Assembly: GCA_003480165.1 (NCBI GenBank)
Contig: QUIQ01000013.1
Location: forward strand, 1 to 46,107
Source: Firmicutes bacterium AM41-11
Lineage (GTDB): Bacteria; Bacillota_I; Bacilli_A; Erysipelotrichales; Erysipelotrichaceae
Reading direction: 5' to 3'
DNA: 46,107 nucleotides
Below, one piece after another: positions 7,525-15,780 of the stretch (position 1 is its first letter; each line of letters starts with the position of its first letter). The notes beneath the pieces were generated by a model that worked only from the letters and a program-made list of their open reading frames with translations, did not search any database and was not told the origin of the DNA. Both the position numbers and the translations under genes were made by a program.

Positions 7525-8904
7525 ATGCCTGCAAAAAAAACACCTGCAACGAAGACCGTTGCGAAAGAATCAACAACCGTAAAGAAAACAGTGGAAGCAG
7601 CTCCAGTTAAAAAGGAAGCTGTGAAAAAGACGACTACAGATATAAAAGCGACTACAACGAAAAAAGCCGAAGAAGCTAAGAAAGCAACACCTGCTAAAAA
7701 AGCTGCGGCAACAAAAGCAGAACCAGCTAAAAAAAGTGAAGCTCCAAAAGCTACCGCTACAAAGGCTGAACCTGCAAAAAAGGCAGAAGCAAGTAAACCT
7801 GCTGCCAAGAAAGCCGAAGAAGTAAAGAAGGCACCAGCTAAAAAAACAACAACGAAAAAAGCTGCACCTAAGAAAACTACAACGGCAAAAAAAGCTGAGC
7901 CTGCTAAAAAAGAAGCAGCAGCTAAAAAAGCCGAAGAAGTGAAAAAAGCTGCTCCTGCAAAGAAGACTACCAGCAAAAAAGCTGCACCAAAGAAAACTGC
8001 AACAAAAGCTAAAGCAGCACCTAAGAAAGCAGCTGTTAAAAAAGCTAGCCCAGCGAAGAAGCCATCTGCTTCTAAAACGAAAAAAGAAAAGTTGGAACAA
8101 TACAACAATTTTGCGATTGATACATGTTTAGAAATGGCAAAAGCGATGGGTGTTGCGATGGATTATGATGCATATGCAGCAATGTTACTAGATAGTGACA
8201 ACATCAAACAAATGGCAAAAGATGTTTTAGCAAAATACAATGTAGATGCCAAAGCATTCAGTTTTGAAAAAGATGGTTATGATACGGACTTAATTGAAGT
8301 GATTTTCAACCGTATTAGTGAAACCGTTGATATCAAAGCCAGTGACTTTAAAGACATTGCCAAAGACATTAAAACGCATGCGCAATATGAGATTCAAGAT
8401 GATGCCACAGCCAACAATGAAGAATATCAAAAAGATTTTGATTTAGTTCGTGAAGTGCTAATGATTGGTCAAAGAAAAAACATTCATTCAACTGAAGATA
8501 TGAAGGCTTTTGTCAAAGAAGATCCAACCGATTTAATTGGAAAATTTATGGATCTAGCGCTTCAAGTACTTCCATTGTTTGAATACGATGATGTGAAGTA
8601 TTATGAAAACTTCATTTATGCCGTTCTTTCCCAATTTGATAATTTACATCAAAAATGGGGAACACGTGCTTTGATGGATGTCGCAGACCTTTATATCAAA
8701 CATGGTGATTATGGACTAGGTGATGCAAATTACAATTATGTATTACGTGAAAATGAAATCAAAGATATGATCTATTATCGTTTTGCGAATGTCTATGTAG
8801 GTATTGATTTGGATAAAGCCAAAGCTATTGCCAACAGCTCATTCCAATACGTAGATGATCGTTACGATTATTATCCAAAAATCATCGAGATTTTAGAAAA
8901 ATAG
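7525..8904 (+). CDS. Protein with histone-H1-like Lys/Ala/Pro-rich tail fused to an unknown helical domain
   Basis: I do not recognise a named family. The ATG at 7525 follows AGGAGGG and lies about 20 bases downstream of the predicted transcript start. Residues 1 to about 188 are low complexity: Lys, Ala, Thr, Pro and Glu in repeated blocks such as AKKAEEVKKA and KKAAPKKT, strongly basic and expected to be disordered, like histone-H1 C-terminal tails and bacterial H1-like nucleoid proteins. Residues about 190-459 are a non-repetitive, acidic, Tyr/Asp-rich and probably all-helical region with no catalytic motif that I can see. DNA or RNA compaction by the tail is inference from composition. 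It is a single-gene unit bounded by its own promoter and terminator. Repeat-length variation between strains is likely. Confidence 0.75.
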   Translation: MPAKKTPATKTVAKESTTVKKTVEAAPVKKEAVKKTTTDIKATTTKKAEEAKKATPAKKAAATKAEPAKKSEAPKATATKAEPAKKAEASKPAAKKAEEVKKAPAKKTTTKKAAPKKTTTAKKAEPAKKEAAAKKAEEVKKAAPAKKTTSKKAAPKKTATKAKAAPKKAAVKKASPAKKPSASKTKKEKLEQYNNFAIDTCLEMAKAMGVAMDYDAYAAMLLDSDNIKQMAKDVLAKYNVDAKAFSFEKDGYDTDLIEVIFNRISETVDIKASDFKDIAKDIKTHAQYEIQDDATANNEEYQKDFDLVREVLMIGQRKNIHSTEDMKAFVKEDPTDLIGKFMDLALQVLPLFEYDDVKYYENFIYAVLSQFDNLHQKWGTRALMDVADLYIKHGDYGLGDANYNYVLRENEIKDMIYYRFANVYVGIDLDKAKAIANSSFQYVDDRYDYYPKIIEILEK

Positions 8905-8910
8905 TTTTTT

Positions 8911-8937
8911 AACCGGGGCTTAGTCTCCGGTTTCCTT
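8911..8937 (+). terminator. Terminator after the Lys/Ala-rich protein gene
   Basis: Stem AACCGGGG / CTCCGGTT (one G-U pair), loop CTTAGT, weak T tail. Confidence 0.6.
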
Positions 8938-8964
8938 GTGCTTTTACACCAAATAAGGTATATT
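8936..8964 (+). promoter_or_regulatory. Promoter of the 80-residue protein gene
   Basis: TTGTGC (8936-8941), 17-base spacer, TATATT (8959-8964). Confidence 0.55.
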
Positions 8965-8992
8965 AGACATACTATGTTTAGGAGGGATTGTT

Positions 8993-9235
8993 TTGGCTAA
9001 GACAAGTATTCCAAAGTGGATTTTACAATGTTTGGATCAATATGGAAATTGTGCATGTGGTCGTGATATTACAGTAAAGATGGGCAAAGATAATTTATTG
9101 AAGGCTTTAGCTGAATTAGGTTATCCTTGTGATATGGAAATTGTCAATAACATCGACAATGAAGAATATCCAAAAGAAGGAACATATATTCTTATTTCAA
9201 AGAATCGTCAAATTTTATTGGATAGTGATGAATAG
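8993..9235 (+). CDS. Small hypothetical protein (80 residues), TTG start
   Basis: Unrecognised. The TTG at 8993 is taken as the start because AGGAGGG (8980-8986) is placed 6 bases upstream and no suitable ATG exists. The product is soluble, slightly acidic, and has four cysteines: Cys13, a C-x-C pair in GNCACGRD (20 and 22) and Cys46 in GYPCD. The arrangement could bind a metal, but nothing proves it. It has its own promoter and a shared terminator with the convergent psiE-like gene, so it is monocistronic. Codon use matches its neighbours, which supports a real gene. Confidence 0.7.
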   Translation: MAKTSIPKWILQCLDQYGNCACGRDITVKMGKDNLLKALAELGYPCDMEIVNNIDNEEYPKEGTYILISKNRQILLDSDE

Positions 9236-9240
9236 TAAAA

Positions 9241-9264
9241 AAATCCCTGCTTAGGGATTTTTTT
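9241..9264. terminator. Bidirectional terminator between convergent genes
   Basis: Stem AAATCCCT / AGGGATTT, loop GCTT, A-run before and T-run after, so it works on both strands. It overlaps the stop codon of the minus-strand gene. Confidence 0.8.
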
Positions 9265-9640
9265 GTTGCCAGTCTTCTTTTACCAGCAAATATTTTCGAC
9301 TTGCCAATAAAGCGATAATACCAATGATAGATAATAGTAAACTGAAGTTATTTAAGTGTTCGATAATAATGTATCGGGCCATGGTGAAAATCAATACTTC
9401 CGTTACATTTTCCATAGAGTGTTTAATTAGCATTCGTACAAATTCTAGTACAATCACTAAATTAAAGGCATACGAGAGCATCGTAACCAGGGCTTTGCCA
9501 CTTACGTCACTTTGAAGAATTGTTCCAAAATGCAGGAATAATTTAAGTCCTTGTACGATGACACAAAGGATAAGAAAGGTGGCAATCACATATTCTAATA
9601 TGGTTGTGATTTTCGTAAGAATTTTACTGATATCTTTCAT
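9251..9640 (-). CDS. PsiE-like four-helix membrane protein
   Basis: A 129-residue integral membrane protein with four predicted helices (about 14-36, 50-72, 82-95, 96-114). The segment VIVLEFVRMLIKHS followed by EVLIFTMARYIIIEH matches what I know of the PsiE (phosphate-starvation-inducible E) family; its biochemical role is unknown. There is no Shine-Dalgarno before the ATG. Instead an extended -10 (TGT-TACAAT) ends 6 bases upstream, so the mRNA is predicted to be leaderless. It is monocistronic and convergent with the 80-residue gene. The family call is from motif memory. Confidence 0.65.
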   Translation of the reverse strand: MKDISKILTKITTILEYVIATFLILCVIVQGLKLFLHFGTILQSDVSGKALVTMLSYAFNLVIVLEFVRMLIKHSMENVTEVLIFTMARYIIIEHLNNFSLLLSIIGIIALLASRKYLLVKEDWQQKNP

Positions 9641-9646
9641 GTCTTC

Positions 9647-9655
9647 ATTGTAACA
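9647..9655 (-). promoter_or_regulatory. Extended -10 of a predicted leaderless promoter (psiE-like)
   Basis: On the minus strand TGT-TACAAT, then GAAGAC, then ATG: the hexamer ends 6 bases before the start codon and no Shine-Dalgarno is present. Confidence 0.6.
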
Positions 9656-9720
9656 TAGTTCATATTGAAAATTCTTACATTTTTGTGGTAATATTTTTCA
9701 GAAAGAGGAATGTGATAAAT

Positions 9721-11637
9721 ATGTATAACTTAACACAGAAAATCATCAAAGAGCATTTAATCAAAGGAGAATTAAAAGCAGGAAGTCCTATAGAAATTCG
9801 TATTGATCAAACCTTGACGCAAGATGCAACGGGAACAATGGCCTATATGCAATTAGAAGCCATGGGTGTTGATCAAGTCAAAACCGAATTATCTGTAAGT
9901 TATGTTGATCATAACACCTTACAGAATGGATTTATGAATGCCGATGACCATGCCTACCTACAAACTGTTGCCAGTAAACATGGAATCTATTTTTCTAAAC
10001 CAGGAAATGGAATCTGCCATCAAGTGCATTTGGAACGTTTTGCGAAACCAGGAAAAACTTTAATTGGTTCCGATAGCCATACGCCTACTTCAAGTGCCAT
10101 GGGGATGATTGCCATTGGAGCAGGAGGCCTTGATGTTGCCAAAGCAATGGCTGGAATTCCATATCGTTTAACGATGCCTGAAGTTATTGAAGTGCGTTTG
10201 ACAGGAAAACTCGGACATGGTTTAAGTGCAAAAGATGTCATTTTGGAATTGCTTCGCCAATGCAGTGTTAAAGGTGGCGTTGGAAAAGTCTTCGAATATA
10301 CCGGTGATGGGGTACAAAACCTAACTGTTTATCAAAGAGCAACTATTACCAATATGGGTGCTGAATTAGGTGCAACAACATCGATTTTCCCAAGTGATGA
10401 CATCACCAAAACATTCTTGGAACGCCAAAACCGTAGTGCTGACTGGAAAGAACTGTCTGCTGATCCAGATGCTAGCTATGATGGTTTAGTAGAAATTGAT
10501 TTATCCGCTTTACAACCAATGGCAGCTTGTCCAAATTCACCAGATGCCGTAAAGAATGTTACCGAATTAGCCGGTACAAAAGTAGACCAAGTTGCAATCG
10601 GATCTTGTACGAACTCTGGATACGAAGATATGATGCGTGTCGCAAATATCTTAAAAGGCAAAACTGTTCATCCAAATGTTTCTTTAGTCATCTCTCCAGG
10701 TTCCCGCCAAGTCTTGGAAAAGTTAATTGAAACAGGTGCTCTGTCTACCTTTATTAAAGCCGGGGCAAGAATTCTTGAATGTGCTTGTGGACCATGCATT
10801 GGAATGGGACAATCGCCAAAAAGCGATGGAATTTCTTTGCGTACCTTTAACCGAAATTTCTATGGACGTTCAGGTACTTTGAGTGCAGGAATTTATCTAG
10901 TCAGTCCAGAAGTCGCTGCCGTTAGTGCTTTAACCGGTACGATTAGTGATCCTACTACATTTGATTACGAAGACAGCTTCGATCAAGAACCAATCTTCAT
11001 TGATGACTCTATGATTTTAAAACCAAGTGAACATCCAGAAACGGTTGAAGTGATTCGTGGACCAAACATTAAACCACTTCCACAAAACACGGCTATGACA
11101 GAAGAAATCGAAAAGAAGGTTGTTATTAAATTACCAGATAATATTACAACAGATCACATTGCACCAGCCGGAGCTAAGGTTTTGCCTTATCGTTCTAATA
11201 TCGAAAAATTATCTACCTTTGTCTTTATGAACAATAAAGAACATTTTGATGAAATCTGTAAGGCAAACCATGGTGGTATTATTGTAGCTGGAGAAAATTA
11301 TGGCCAAGGTTCAAGCCGTGAACATGCCGCATTAGCGCCAATGTATTTAGGTATCAAGGCCGTTCTCGCAAAAAGTTTTGCGCGGATTCATCATGCTAAT
11401 TTAGTAAATTTTGGTATTCTTCCATTAGAATATGTCAATAAGGAAGATTATGACACCATTGATGAAATGGATGATTTAGTTGTAGAACATGTAAAGGGAT
11501 TATATGATAGTCCAGTTATTACAGTTACCAACAAAACAAAAGGTTGCAGCTATCAAGTACAAGCGCATCTAACCAAAGAAGATCTAGATATTATTATGGA
11601 AGGTGGCGCTTTGAACTACATTCGTAACCATCAATAG
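9721..11637 (+). CDS. Aconitate hydratase (short, ~640-residue type)
   Basis: Isomerises citrate and isocitrate through a [4Fe-4S] cluster. The ATG at 9721 is chosen over an upstream in-frame codon at 9685 because the family begins with this MYNLTQKI region and GAGG lies at 9705-9708. The 638 residues include the catalytic domains and the C-terminal swivel (ITTDHIAPAG; GENYGQGSSREHAA). Cluster ligands are Cys296 in GSCTNSG and Cys356/Cys359 in CACGPCIG. The size fits the short single-chain aconitase group related to isopropylmalate isomerase, not the ~900-residue AcnA. No leuA/leuB or homoaconitase-pathway neighbours are present, so aconitase is the best call. Citrate synthase and isocitrate dehydrogenase are not adjacent. 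Confidence 0.88.
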   Translation: MYNLTQKIIKEHLIKGELKAGSPIEIRIDQTLTQDATGTMAYMQLEAMGVDQVKTELSVSYVDHNTLQNGFMNADDHAYLQTVASKHGIYFSKPGNGICHQVHLERFAKPGKTLIGSDSHTPTSSAMGMIAIGAGGLDVAKAMAGIPYRLTMPEVIEVRLTGKLGHGLSAKDVILELLRQCSVKGGVGKVFEYTGDGVQNLTVYQRATITNMGAELGATTSIFPSDDITKTFLERQNRSADWKELSADPDASYDGLVEIDLSALQPMAACPNSPDAVKNVTELAGTKVDQVAIGSCTNSGYEDMMRVANILKGKTVHPNVSLVISPGSRQVLEKLIETGALSTFIKAGARILECACGPCIGMGQSPKSDGISLRTFNRNFYGRSGTLSAGIYLVSPEVAAVSALTGTISDPTTFDYEDSFDQEPIFIDDSMILKPSEHPETVEVIRGPNIKPLPQNTAMTEEIEKKVVIKLPDNITTDHIAPAGAKVLPYRSNIEKLSTFVFMNNKEHFDEICKANHGGIIVAGENYGQGSSREHAALAPMYLGIKAVLAKSFARIHHANLVNFGILPLEYVNKEDYDTIDEMDDLVVEHVKGLYDSPVITVTNKTKGCSYQVQAHLTKEDLDIIMEGGALNYIRNHQ

Positions 11638-11642
11638 AATTT

Positions 11643-11672
11643 AAGGATACACAATTGTGTATCCTTTTTTTT
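11643..11672 (+). terminator. Strong terminator after aconitase
   Basis: Perfect 10-bp stem AAGGATACAC / GTGTATCCTT with loop AATT, then a run of T. Confidence 0.9.
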
Positions 11673-11684
11673 CTGTTTTGACAT

Positions 11685-11714
11685 AGGCAAAGAGACAATT
11701 CTTTGCCTTTTTTT
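11685..11714 (+). terminator. Second, tandem terminator before the division cluster
   Basis: Stem GGCAAAGA / TCTTTGCC, loop GACAAT, then TTTTTTT. With the preceding hairpin it insulates the dcw cluster. Confidence 0.8.
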
Positions 11715-11746
11715 GTCTTTTATCAAAAAAAGTAAAAAAAGATAGC

Positions 11747-11752
11747 TATAAT
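11747..11752 (+). promoter_or_regulatory. -10 box of the mraZ (dcw) promoter
   Basis: Consensus TATAAT. No convincing -35 lies at 16-18 bases; the start would be near 11759, just upstream of the repeat array. Confidence 0.5.
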
Positions 11753-11771
11753 GACGAGATTAGGGTATGAT

Positions 11772-11811
11772 TGTGGTGCAAAGTAGCGTTTTGTGGTGAA
11801 ATGTGGGGAGG
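11772..11811 (+). promoter_or_regulatory. Putative MraZ operator: four 10-bp direct repeats
   Basis: Units start at 11772 (TGTGGTGCAA), 11782 (AGTAGCGTTT), 11792 (TGTGGTGAAA) and 11802 (TGTGGGGAGG). MraZ proteins bind short G-rich direct repeats spaced one helical turn apart upstream of their own gene. The last unit includes the mraZ Shine-Dalgarno, so binding could also affect translation initiation. The assignment is inference from spacing and location. Confidence 0.55.
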
Positions 11812-11818
11812 TGAGAAC

Positions 11819-12250
11819 GTGTTCATGGGTGAGTATGGCCATAATATTGATCGTAAGGGGCGATTAATTATGCCGGCAAAATTTCGTGAAGAGCTCGGTG
11901 AACGCGTTGTCGTAACTCGTGGTTTAGATGGATGTTTATATGTGTACACATCTTCACAATGGGAAAAGGTGTATGAAGGACTTTCCAAACTTCCAACTAC
12001 AAATAAAAACGCACGTTGGTATCAACGTATGGTTTTATCTAAAGCAGCAGAATGTGAAATGGATAGTCAAGGACGTATTTTAATCCCATCGTCACTTACG
12101 TCATTGGCAAAGTTAGAGAAAGAATGTTTGATTATTGGAATGGCAAATCATTTAGAGATATGGGCTAAAGATGTTTGGGAAGCAGAAGAACAAGAACAGA
12201 GCGATGCTTTCGAAGATATGGCTGAACAATTATCAGATATTATGGGGTAA
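11819..12250 (+). CDS. mraZ: Transcriptional regulator MraZ
   Basis: DNA-binding regulator of the division and cell-wall (dcw) cluster. The GTG at 11819 is chosen: GGAGG lies 7 bases upstream and the protein then starts MFMGEY, the usual beginning. The 143 residues have the two AbrB-like repeats: GEYGHNIDRKGRLIMPAKFR (about 4-23) and AECEMDSQGRILIPSSL, each with the DxxGR motif. The acidic C-terminus ends near SDIMG. rsmH follows 2 bases after the stop. A four-unit 10-bp repeat just upstream is the likely autoregulatory operator. Confidence 0.93.
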   Translation: MFMGEYGHNIDRKGRLIMPAKFREELGERVVVTRGLDGCLYVYTSSQWEKVYEGLSKLPTTNKNARWYQRMVLSKAAECEMDSQGRILIPSSLTSLAKLEKECLIIGMANHLEIWAKDVWEAEEQEQSDAFEDMAEQLSDIMG

Positions 12251-12252
12251 TC

Positions 12253-13203
12253 ATGGAACATATTAGTGTTTTATTAAATGAGTCGATTGATATGTTACAG
12301 GTTAAAGACGATGGAATCTATGTGGATTGCACACTGGGCCGAGGGGGCCACAGTAGTGAAATCTTGAAACGTTGTACAAAGGGACATCTATATGCATTAG
12401 ATTGTGATCAAACCGCAATTGATCAAAGTACAACAAGATTGGCAAGAGTTGGGTCCAATTTCACTTGTATTCATACACCTTATGAAAAACTAAATGAAGT
12501 ATTGGATGCGCAAGGCGTTGGAAAAGTGGACGGAATTATTATGGATTTAGGGGTATCCAGTCCGCAATTCGATGACGGAACAAGGGGATTTAGTTATCGT
12601 AGCGATGCACGTCTTGATATGCGCATGGACCAATCCCAAACCTTGGATGCGTGGACAGTTGTCAACACGTATTCCCAAGAAGAATTGACACGTCTTCTGA
12701 AACAATATGGGCAGGAACCTTTTGCGTACAAGATTGCTGCGAGTATTGTTTCAAGACGTGCCGAGCACACTATTGATACCACATTTGAATTAGTAGATCT
12801 TATTAAATCAGTATTGCCGCAAAAAGTCTTAAATAAAAAAGGCCATCCAGCAAAACGAAGCTTCCAGGCCATCCGTATGGAAGTGAATGGGGAATTAGAT
12901 CAGCTTCAAGTAGCTTTAGAAGCTGGTATACATCGATTGAAACCTGGTGGAAGATTATGTGTCATCACGTTTCATTCGTTAGAAGATCGACTTGTAAAGA
13001 ATGCATTTAAGGCTGTGGCAACACCAAAAAAAGTAGACCGACGCTTGCCAGCAACTGGGATAGAAGTATTGGAATATCGATTCATTAACAAGAAGCCAAT
13101 CATCGCAAGTGATGAAGAATTGGCTGCAAACAAGCGTTCACACAGCGCAAAATTACGAGGGATAGAAAGGATAAGGGAAAGCGCAAATGAAGAAAAGAAG
13201 TAA
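12253..13203 (+). CDS. rsmH: 16S rRNA (cytosine(1402)-N4)-methyltransferase
   Basis: Uses S-adenosylmethionine to methylate N4 of C1402 in the decoding centre. The 316-residue length is standard. The SAM-binding start VDCTLGRGGHSSEIL (about 24-38), the DLGVSSPQFDDGTRGFSYR block (about 98-116) and FHSLEDRLVK near the C-terminus are all present. It is the second gene of the dcw operon: the ATG is 2 bases after the mraZ stop, and its last 17 bases overlap ftsL, which suggests translational coupling. Older name mraW. Confidence 0.95.
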   Translation: MEHISVLLNESIDMLQVKDDGIYVDCTLGRGGHSSEILKRCTKGHLYALDCDQTAIDQSTTRLARVGSNFTCIHTPYEKLNEVLDAQGVGKVDGIIMDLGVSSPQFDDGTRGFSYRSDARLDMRMDQSQTLDAWTVVNTYSQEELTRLLKQYGQEPFAYKIAASIVSRRAEHTIDTTFELVDLIKSVLPQKVLNKKGHPAKRSFQAIRMEVNGELDQLQVALEAGIHRLKPGGRLCVITFHSLEDRLVKNAFKAVATPKKVDRRLPATGIEVLEYRFINKKPIIASDEELAANKRSHSAKLRGIERIRESANEEKK

Positions 13204-13489
13204 AAAATGCAATAAGGGGAAAAGAAGCAGTCTTACACCAGAACGACTCATTTGGGTAGCTTTTATATTTGCGTGTACCTTTTATTGTGGAACGAAAATC
13301 TTTCTAACGTCATATAACATGTCGTTAGCTACACAAGATCAAATCTTGTCGCAAAAAGTGACAAAACAAGAAAAGAAAGTAGAGCAGCTTACAAGTGATG
13401 TAAATACGCTGCAAGACAAAACTAGGGTTTTAGGAATCTTAGATGATGATGTTGCAGACAATCAAAAAAATGTTTATATTATTGATTAG
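13187..13489 (+). CDS. ftsL: FtsL-like cell division protein
   Basis: Bitopic membrane protein of 100 residues: a basic cytoplasmic N-terminus (about 1-18), one membrane helix (about 20-41), then an extracellular coiled coil with heptad spacing (QKVTKQEKKVEQLTSDVNTL, about 61-80). Sequence conservation is low in this family, so the call rests on topology and on its place between rsmH and the class B PBP gene. FtsL with FtsB/DivIC activates the septal synthase. The ATG overlaps the end of rsmH; AAGGGA lies upstream within rsmH. Confidence 0.8.
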   Translation: MKKRSKKCNKGKRSSLTPERLIWVAFIFACTFYCGTKIFLTSYNMSLATQDQILSQKVTKQEKKVEQLTSDVNTLQDKTRVLGILDDDVADNQKNVYIID

Positions 13490-13506
13490 ATTGGAATGAT
13501 GCAACG

Positions 13507-15699
13507 ATGAAGGTGAAGAATACAAACAAACGAATTCTTAGAATTTTACAAGCGATACTTTTAATTGGAACATTAGTGACGACTAATGTTCTTTTTACCA
13601 TGGTCACAAAAAGACATATTTGGTCTGGTCAATATGTTTTAGATAATCGCGTTGGACAAAGTATCGTTCACACCAAAGTCAATGCGACACGAGGGATGAT
13701 TCTAGACCGCAATGATAATGTGATTGCCCAACAAGTAACTGCCTATACGTTGGTTGCCTATACGGATAAGAGCAATCTAGATATTAATGGAAATCCCAAT
13801 TATGTAAAAGATGCTAAGAAAACCGCCAAAGCTTTAAAAAAGGTACTAAAAGATATAGATGTCGATAAGGTGACTAAGATTATCAATCATTCCAAAAAGA
13901 AGAAACAACTTCAAACCGAACTTGGTACGGGAACTAAGCGTTTAAGTAAAGCAACCAAGAAAAAAATCGAAAAACTACATTTAACAGGTATTGATTTTGT
14001 AGAAACCATCAATCGAACCTATCCAACAACGCCTTTTGCCTCCAACTTAGTAGGGTTTGCTTCTTATGATGAAGATAAACAGGAAATAGTTGGAAAGATG
14101 GGTCTAGAACAAAGCATGGATAAATATCTTGCGGGAAAAGATGGAGAAGTAACGTATCAACAAACGGTAAGTGGATCTGTTCTGCCAGGTACAACCAATG
14201 TCATCAAACAAGAAGAAAATGGAGATAATGTCAAACTAACCTTAGATCAAGATCTTCAAAACACCGTTGAAAGTGCTGTGAAACAAAGCTATGAAGAAAA
14301 CAATGCGGAAAGCGCCTGGTGCGTGGTTATGGAACCAAGCACTGGAAAAGTCTTAGCTTGGTGTAGTTATCCATCCTTTAATCAAAATAAGCATCAAACG
14401 ATACCAACCTTTACCAACCTGATTAGTGAATCGGCGTATGAACCAGGTTCCGTGATGAAACCATTTACCTTTGCGACAGCCATTGATACAGGCGTCTATC
14501 CGAAAGACAAAACCTATCGAGCTGGCTCTTTTGCCTATGTGTACGATGATGCGACAAAGAAGATTACGCGTACAAGTGGAGAAACGCCATATCCTGTTAT
14601 CAATGATGCCATGGGCGAAGACTTTGGTACCGTTACCTTTGATCAAGGTTTAGCTTATTCTTCCAACGTTGGAATCTGTGAGCTTCTAGCCAATTACATT
14701 AACTATAAAGATTATGGAAAATATGTGAAAAATTTTGGTTTCTATCAAAAAGTCGGCACTCCATATCTTAATGAAGTAGCTGGACAAAAGAATTTATCCA
14801 TGCCAATGGGTTATTTAAACTCTGGCTATGGTCAAGGTTCTTCAATTACCGTGCTACAGTTGTTACAAGCTTATACATCTATCTTTAATGATGGAAAAAT
14901 GATGCGCCCTTATGTGGTGGATTCGATTATTGATCCGGATACCGGAAAGACGGTAAAAAAATATAAGCCAAAAGAAGTCGGTCAACCCATTAGCTCCGAT
15001 ACCGCTAAAGAAGTTCGTGAGTTGATGAGCCATGTTACCGATGAAGATGCCAGTGGGGCAAAATTTGCGATGGATGGTGTAGATATGGTCGCAAAAACCG
15101 GTACGGGAGAAATCTATGATACCGAAACCGGAAAGTATAAGGAAGATATCTATACATCTTCAGTCATGGCAGCGGCTCCCCAAGGCAATCCAAAAGTTAT
15201 GGTGTATTGGGGAATGGTTTCTACCAATTACATCAATTATTCAGCAGAACCATTTAAAACCATTATGAAGGCGGCTTTAGTCAGCCAAGGTGTTTCAGGA
15301 TCGGATGGAAATTCAAGTAATGACGAAGATACGACATATGACAAGTGGGAAAGCTACAAAATGCCATCTTTAGCTAACCACAGTATGAACTATGCCGATG
15401 AACAGTTAGCCGGAAAGAAAGTCAATGTGATTAAAATTGGCAATGGTAATAATGTGATTGATCAATATCCATATGCGGATGATACCATCAATTCGAATGA
15501 CCATGTCTTTGTTTTGACAGATGGCGATACAATCAAAATGCCGAATATGAAGGGTTGGACGCGAAAAGATATTACCGCTTTTTGGCAATTAACAGGTATT
15601 TCTATTCAAACCAGTGGATATGGAAAAGTGAAATCACAGAATATTGAAGCAGGAAAAACAATTACTTCGTCAACGCATATTCAAGTTGAATTGAAATGA
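13507..15699 (+). CDS. pbpB: Class B penicillin-binding protein with C-terminal PASTA repeats (division transpeptidase)
   Basis: Septal peptidoglycan transpeptidase anchored in the membrane. In 730 residues: N-terminal membrane helix (about 12-33), PBP dimer domain beginning near TRGMILDRN, and a transpeptidase domain with all three motifs, Ser315-xx-Lys318 (SVMK), Ser385-Ser-Asn387 and Lys530-Thr-Gly532. About the last 90 residues look like two PASTA modules (NVIDQYPYADDTI and KMPNMKGWTRKDITAFW), as in pneumococcal PBP2x and Bacillus PBP2B/SpoVD. It sits 17 bases after ftsL. The Shine-Dalgarno is weak (GGAATG), so coupling to ftsL is possible. The cognate SEDS polymerase ftsW is not in the window. 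Confidence 0.93.
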   Translation: MKVKNTNKRILRILQAILLIGTLVTTNVLFTMVTKRHIWSGQYVLDNRVGQSIVHTKVNATRGMILDRNDNVIAQQVTAYTLVAYTDKSNLDINGNPNYVKDAKKTAKALKKVLKDIDVDKVTKIINHSKKKKQLQTELGTGTKRLSKATKKKIEKLHLTGIDFVETINRTYPTTPFASNLVGFASYDEDKQEIVGKMGLEQSMDKYLAGKDGEVTYQQTVSGSVLPGTTNVIKQEENGDNVKLTLDQDLQNTVESAVKQSYEENNAESAWCVVMEPSTGKVLAWCSYPSFNQNKHQTIPTFTNLISESAYEPGSVMKPFTFATAIDTGVYPKDKTYRAGSFAYVYDDATKKITRTSGETPYPVINDAMGEDFGTVTFDQGLAYSSNVGICELLANYINYKDYGKYVKNFGFYQKVGTPYLNEVAGQKNLSMPMGYLNSGYGQGSSITVLQLLQAYTSIFNDGKMMRPYVVDSIIDPDTGKTVKKYKPKEVGQPISSDTAKEVRELMSHVTDEDASGAKFAMDGVDMVAKTGTGEIYDTETGKYKEDIYTSSVMAAAPQGNPKVMVYWGMVSTNYINYSAEPFKTIMKAALVSQGVSGSDGNSSNDEDTTYDKWESYKMPSLANHSMNYADEQLAGKKVNVIKIGNGNNVIDQYPYADDTINSNDHVFVLTDGDTIKMPNMKGWTRKDITAFWQLTGISIQTSGYGKVKSQNIEAGKTITSSTHIQVELK

Positions 15700-15742
15700 T
15701 GAAAAAAATCACACAATTTCATACAAAAACTGATTCAATTTA

Positions 15743-15751
15743 TGGTATCAT
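15743..15751 (+). promoter_or_regulatory. Candidate internal promoter (extended -10) before ftsA
   Basis: TGG-TATCAT, 30 bases upstream of the ATG, with no good -35. It could give extra ftsA-ftsZ expression. Confidence 0.35.
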
Positions 15752-15780
15752 TGAACAGTAGTAGGTAAAGGAGATGTCGA

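Noticed and set aside
7800..8000. Repeated blocks considered as a CRISPR-like or satellite array
   Set aside because: The repeats are in-frame Lys/Ala/Glu codon repeats of irregular length within one gene, without unique spacers.
7326..8108. Long open frame on the minus strand (260 codons) rich in Phe, Ala and Val
   Set aside because: It is the antisense reflection of the Lys/Ala/Pro repeats of the gene at 7525-8904; no ribosome site, and its hydrophobic repeats follow from complementing AAA and GCN codons. A second minus frame at 7570-8100 has the same cause.
11643..11666. 24-bp palindrome after aconitase as a regulator operator
   Set aside because: A run of T follows immediately and it lies right after the stop codon; a terminator explains it fully.
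13187..13203. Frameshift between rsmH and ftsL
   Set aside because: The 17-base overlap is the normal coupled arrangement; both reading frames are complete with family-typical ends and starts.
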